This document shows positions 58,881 through 64,000 of a stretch of 64,000 bases of DNA, piece after piece (the stretch's first letter is position 1; every line of letters starts with the position of its first letter). The notes beneath the pieces were generated by a model. The model saw only the letters and a list, made by a program, of their open reading frames with translations, had not been told where the DNA came from and did no database searches. Source of the stretch: Sisyra terminalis. Its lineage: Eukaryota > Arthropoda > Insecta > Neuroptera > Sisyridae. The position numbers and the translations under genes are program-made. The DNA lies in the NCBI GenBank assembly GCA_958496175.1, contig OY292275.1, positions 40,377,701-40,441,700 of the forward strand, in the 5' to 3' direction.

Positions 58881-60819
58881 TTTGAAAACTAAAAATTGGG
58901 TTTTCCTCACTTAAAAAGGCCCTTTACCAATTGAAATAATGTGCATATAATTTATGGAAGATAATTTTTATTTTAATAAAAAATCTTCATTAATAAACGG
59001 AATCAAAAATATGTTTTGTGTTTCTTATTCTTGTTCCTGAAAAATTACTTTTTAAATTTCATATAAAAAATAAACTAAAGTGAATTTTTCATGAATTATA
59101 TGAGTGTTTTTAAACTTAAAGTAGGGTAAACGTATTTTTAGGATTTTCATTCTAAAAATACGTTGTAAAAGATTAGAGATCTTTTTAGCGTTTATCTTAA
59201 TGAGCGTTTAACATATATAATTAAACCTTTGGCAAATATCTTTTCCATGATAAGAACTAATTTTCATGTTTACAAAAGGTACTATAATTTTAAGCTCGAC
59301 GCGCCCTTTGTTTTACATACTTACGTAGTAAGAACGTAGACCTAAATAAAATATTCCCCTAGAAACATAAATCTAAATAAGTACATAATATATATCTCAA
59401 TTGACGTCAATATCATGCTAAACAGATCAATATTTTAAGCAAAATAAACGGTTTTCTTTTTCTATAAATAAGTGTTGATATATAAACTTGATCGAATGTG
59501 AACTATCATGGAATTAGCTTTTTAACAACGTTTGGTATTCTTTTTTTAGAAAAACGAAAACTACCCCTTCCACAACAACATGAAGAAACGGCTTGTTTCA
59601 AATGAGGGAAGTTTGGTGAACGAATTAGTTGAATTAAAGAAAATGTCGACGTAAACAATATAAATAAAACGTCAATATCTTTAGATTAAATCAAAGGCAA
59701 AAAAAAATACAGAAACTCTTTTCTTCCTTGTTCCTTTTAAGAAAATTCATTTTACAAAACACACTATGATTCACAATGATTAGTGGATATGTATCAAATA
59801 GTAGAAAACTTTATATTCAATGTAATAAGAATAATATTGAGATATTTCTGAAAATATTTCTGCTTGAAATGTTCTAACTCTTTTGCTGGATAAGGCAAAT
59901 AAAAGTGGCAATTTTTTAATGTCGATATAAAAAACGGGTTTATAAAAAGCGTCTCTTCTTTGGACAATAATTCAACAAAAATATCATATCATATTTTACA
60001 AGAAATAAACCTTATATTCGTTTGAAGAAAATGTATGTGGTTTTTGTATAACAATTTTATTGGTGAATATTATATACATAAACTCATTCGTAGAATGTCT
60101 TAAAATAATTCTCTTGACTGTAAACTAGTTTTATGTTTCACAGGAAAAAAAAGTCCCCACTTTGTCTAAAAAAAGCTAATAAATTGAACAAAAACTTAAT
60201 TTTCCTTTTGTATTTTTGCCGAAAATCACATAAAGAAACTTCCAAATACAAAAAAAAATAAATACTTTGGGATTTTTTTTTAGAGTTTATGTGTTAAAAT
60301 GTTGTAGTTTTCTCTATTTATATTTGTGTCAAACCTCTTTGCCAAAATAAGTGTATTATAAATTTTCTAGTTAAAATTGACGTTGATGAATTCATAGGAT
60401 TTACCTCATGGTAACATTTTGCAATATTTATAATATAATAGTCAGCAAATATAATCTCTGAAAACTGACATTACATCATCCAATAAGCTGATATCAAATG
60501 ATATAAATATTTTGCATAATTTTAGTCCCTAAATACGGTCATTTGTTTGAAGCCTTGAAGCTTTGGAACTCAATAATGACGTCATAAAACTCGCAATTTA
60601 TACTTTGTGACATAAGTAAAAACGACGTTAAAATTTCACTTTTATAAAATTTAGTATTCAAACTTTTTGTTGTAATTTATCGCAAAAGAGTTAAACATTT
60701 TTTTAAAATGCACATTGGCCATGTGAACAAGAAGATATCAATTAAATTTAAGAGTTTCTTTCTTTTTAAATAATTAACTATGTTTCAAAACTTTGATTTA
60801 TGTAAAAAATCAAAAAAAA
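58881..60819. other. AT-rich DNA
   Basis: Contains a 12-bp-stem hairpin at 59,128-59,162 (ACGTATTTTTAG/CTAAAAATACGT) and another TGACGTCA at 60,568. No gene. Confidence 0.5.
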
Positions 60820-60905
60820 ATGTTAGCTATGTCTTCGACACGTCCAACGGCTCATAACCCAATGGATTCTTATTTGAGACTGAATGTATACAATGTATTA
60901 CTAAG
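60820..60905 (+). CDS. Candidate first coding exon
   Basis: An ATG in good insect context (CAAAAAAAAATG) opens 28 codons plus two bases ending CTAAG|GTAAGC, a strong donor. The peptide MLAMSSTRPTAHNPMDSYLR and onward (LNVYNVLL) has balanced composition, unlike the AT-driven frames nearby, and its codons use C and G freely. No acceptor precedes it, so it would be a 5' exon of a gene continuing beyond the window, on the same strand as the 46.8-kb gene. The protein is not recognised. Confidence 0.4.
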
Positions 60906-62391
60906 GTAAGCACTATTTTAATTACTAATTATTTTTAATTTCTACTTAATTTAAAGCTGTATTGATTTTTTCACTCTACATATTATTCAAGGTAAAATTG
61001 AACTGTAAACCCAAAAGAATAACTTTTTGCAAACGTTCATTTTTTCAGTTTTTTTTTTGTAATGAAAATAAACTATTTGCAAAAAAGCAAGTTTGCTTCA
61101 TGAAAAAATATGTAATTTGAGATACAGACTGAAAAATGGGCACTCAAATTCCGTACTTAATTATCAAAAATATTTACATGAAAATAATTACTTAGAGCTT
61201 TCAATGCTCACAAGCTTAATTGAATCTGAAATCACAAATTGTGACATTTGAGTAAATGAATTTAATTTATTTAGGATACCATTACTTTTTACATAACTAG
61301 ACTCTTGAAAATGCTATGAAATTTATATAAAATAAAACTAAGACTTTTAATACAAAATACAACACCATAGACTAACTATTATATTTAAACCGATTTTACT
61401 ATTAATATATCTTCCCTCAAAACTTTTGAGATCATCTAGTGAATATTCTATAATTTGTAAATCTTAACTAGTACTTTTTCAGTATACAATTTTTCTTGTT
61501 AAGGGGGTTTATCCGTATGACGACCTGTTTTTAAGTAGTTTTTTAAAGTATCCAAAGTAAATGAATTTTTTGCAACTAATTGTCGGCATTTCTATGTCTC
61601 CTTCTTATATAAAGCCATTGACTTTTATACTATCATACACGAAAAAAAAAGTATAGGAAAAATAAAATAATACATCGTAATTTTGGTTGTTCGTTATTGC
61701 AGTGCTGGACCAGAACAAACGTTTAGTAATTTTTACGATATCGCATCGTAAAAATTATCGTAAAATACAATATTATAAAAACTAAGTTAGTGAAAGTCAA
61801 ATCCTAGATTACGATACTACATTGTTACTACATTATTACTATACTTTTTTTTCCGTGTATTTACTGACATAATAATAATATTTTCATTCTCAATCTTAGC
61901 TCAAAACTATTTCAAGCTAAAAAATACAAAAACTTTTTGGATGGAAAGAAAAATTATAAATGAAGTTATATCGATTCTTGCAGAAATAGAATGAGAAAAA
62001 AATAAAATTTTACATGTGGAAACTTTATGATTTAAACTTTATCTTTAATATTCGAGCTTTAGTAGGTACTTGTTAAAAGTAACTTCATTACCAACAAATT
62101 TTACTACTCAAACGTAATGAAAATTTATACTTTTAAAAAAAATATTCGCAGTTTATCAATAGACTATGAACGTTGAAAAAGATCTAAACATAATTTTCCA
62201 TAATTAGTCTTCCTTATTTTTGTGACCCCAAATTTGAAAGACTCCAGGTTCAAACAGGTCACTACCAAAGAGTATAATAATTTTTTTATTCTTTTTACAT
62301 CTTTTATACATTTAACTTTCCTGTATACTTTTCGACAGTTTTTTGGATTCCAAATACTTCAACTTAATTGATCATATGTGTCTAGGTCAGT
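60906..62391. other. AT-rich DNA
   Basis: A small perfect hairpin TAATTTTTACGAT/ATCGTAAAAATTA lies at 61,729-61,759. No exon recognised after the candidate donor at 60906. Confidence 0.5.
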
Positions 62392-62564
62392 GTTTTTAAA
62401 CTAGGGGGGACTCTCTATAGGGCTCTGGAGCTCCTACCAGGGAGCCGCGAAATAGTTAAAATAATAACTACTAATGGTTCATAAATAAGTACTGTTGGTC
62501 ACTAAAGTTTAAAGTTTTTATGGAATGAAGTCGTGGTATGAAAAAATTTGGGAAGCACTAGTCT
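62392..62564. mobile_element. Small hAT-like non-autonomous element
   Basis: Left CAGTGTTTTTAAACTAGGG and right, read inward, TAGTGCTTCCCAAATTTTTT are similar hAT-type termini. The flanking octamers agree only partly (GTCTAGGT against GTCTTAAT). No coding capacity. Confidence 0.5.
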
Positions 62565-64000
62565 TAATAATTGCTCCAAAAACTAAAATAACAAAATAAC
62601 TCTGCAGTTTAAATTATATATATTTTCAGTTTTGTGAAAAGGAATTATTAATACAATATAAATCCAGTATTACAAAAACGACCCATAGATTAATTATCTA
62701 AATGTGTGAAAGTAAACTATATATACAATTTTTGTTTGATATTAACACGTTAAAATCAAAAAGGATAATTCAACATAAAAAAGTTATTCTTTTGGAATTA
62801 CAAATGTGGTATTTATGTTACGTGGAACTTTTATATTACATCTTTAATCCATTTATTATCTCTTTTATAAAACTATATCCGCAGAAAATTAACGTTGAAA
62901 ACAGAATACATACACATGAAAACTACCTATTTATAAATGCTAGTTATTAAACCTTTTCTGTTACTATATACTATCACAATATGGCTTAAAACTAAAATAA
63001 AGGAAAAATATTTAAAACTGAAAGTTTTAATATATTGTTTTGTCAAATCAATTCATATTAAAAAGCGTTGATTCAATATGAAAAAATAAAAACAATAAAA
63101 AAGCATGTAGACGTTGAATCTGTGATATGGCAGAGAAATAAGGACTGCTTCACAGTAGCTTTTTTATTTCTCGATATTTTCTTAATTAATTGTAAGTGTA
63201 AGTGTTTTCTTAACACATTTTTATTTTGAAAACTTTTATATATTCTATTGTTGGCCGCACTGCTTTAAAGTAAAAATGTGTGATAGAAACTGTGCTTTTT
63301 TATTTTTAACATGAAAGATGAGATCAATGCTTTATCTAGAAAATAAATTATATTTTTATGTATATTCCAAAAGTTTATGTAAAAATAGGATATCGCAACT
63401 TGATAATCATACCTCTAGCCACAAGCATTGGCTTATAACAGTATTAAAATTTGTATTTTTGCTCCTTAAACAATGATACTTTTGCAAAGCAATCAGTTAA
63501 GAACTTGTTTAAATTTTTTGGAAACTTTGAACCTATATTTGTATTTTTTTTGCAAACAATATTTGCTGGTAAAAAACTTTAATTAATTCTTGCTAAGTGA
63601 CTTGTCCGTAAAATATGAAACTAATATTTTTGCAGAACACTAAACACACTAATGAAAAGAAACTAACAAACATACGTATGTACAAAGGAATTAATGTATT
63701 TAATGATTTCCCAGCGGGTTTTGTGAAATTGTTTCATAAATTTCACACACTTGTGTGGCAAATTACGAAATAATATCACAAACTCATACAACTCTAACGT
63801 TTTTAATTATAATTTAAAAATGTGGTTCACTAACAAAAACAGAGTTCAAAGTGGAAAATTTTCAATCAACTCAGCTTATTTGCAAAAAATACGATTATGA
63901 AAATTTCGAATATAACACTATTTTTCATAGAGCTTTTATAGAAACTGTTCACTCACATGAAAGTATGAATGTATATTTTTCATAAATGTTATCAAACAGC
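62565..64000. other. AT-rich DNA to the window end
   Basis: An 82-codon frame at 62702-62950 is Leu/Ile/Lys-rich without a domain. No gene or repeat recognised. Confidence 0.5.

Noticed and set aside
58500..58892. 130-codon frame
   Set aside because: Opens with TTG and not ATG; it crosses a probable repeat end and has no domain.

Overview
The window is AT-rich, gene-poor animal nuclear DNA, most likely from an insect. It has GT-AG splice sites, and its repeats are typical of insect genomes: Penelope-like elements, Tc1/mariner and hAT transposons, non-LTR retrotransposon remains and a tRNA-derived SINE. The order cannot be fixed from the sequence. There is no bacterial gene structure, CRISPR array, rRNA gene or free-standing tRNA gene.

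Region by region. 1-5.0 kb holds a hAT end inserted in a SINE, then featureless AT-rich DNA. 5.06-13.84 kb is one compound insertion of a young Penelope-like retroelement. Read left to right it is a complete copy on the minus strand, a 5'-truncated copy on the minus strand, a partial 559-bp pseudo-LTR on the plus strand, and a complete plus-strand copy. The tandem period is 2,779 bp in both arms, I saw no base differences between copies, and a 13-bp target-site duplication flanks the whole block. Each 3' UTR carries a type I hammerhead ribozyme motif. 14-31 kb holds a GC islet, a foldback element, a decayed LINE with RNase H, LINE 3' fragments, SINEs and long empty AT-rich stretches. 31.7-37.2 kb is a DNA-transposon cluster: a Tc1-like relic with a hAT-like element inside it, a 425-bp near-perfect palindrome built round a Tc1-type MITE, a 75-bp tandem repeat, and a second Tc1-like relic. 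38.4-39.6 kb is a decayed LINE with a SINE in it. 41-44 kb holds foldback elements and an old relic of a Penelope 3' end that keeps a decayed hammerhead.

The only confident host gene starts near 46.84 kb on the plus strand. It has a TATA/initiator promoter with a perfect CRE, a short first exon that ends exactly on an ATG, a 244-bp intron, and a 446-codon exon. That exon encodes a secreted, tyrosine-rich precursor with dibasic sites and ends at a consensus splice donor. The rest of the gene is not certain within the window. Two possible small exons on the same strand (55.67 and 60.82 kb) may belong to this or another gene. The remainder to 64 kb is AT-rich intronic or intergenic DNA with SINEs, a mariner fragment and small hAT elements.

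The most interesting material is the intact Penelope array with its ribozymes, the palindrome at 34.6 kb, and the splice-dependent start codon of the host gene.
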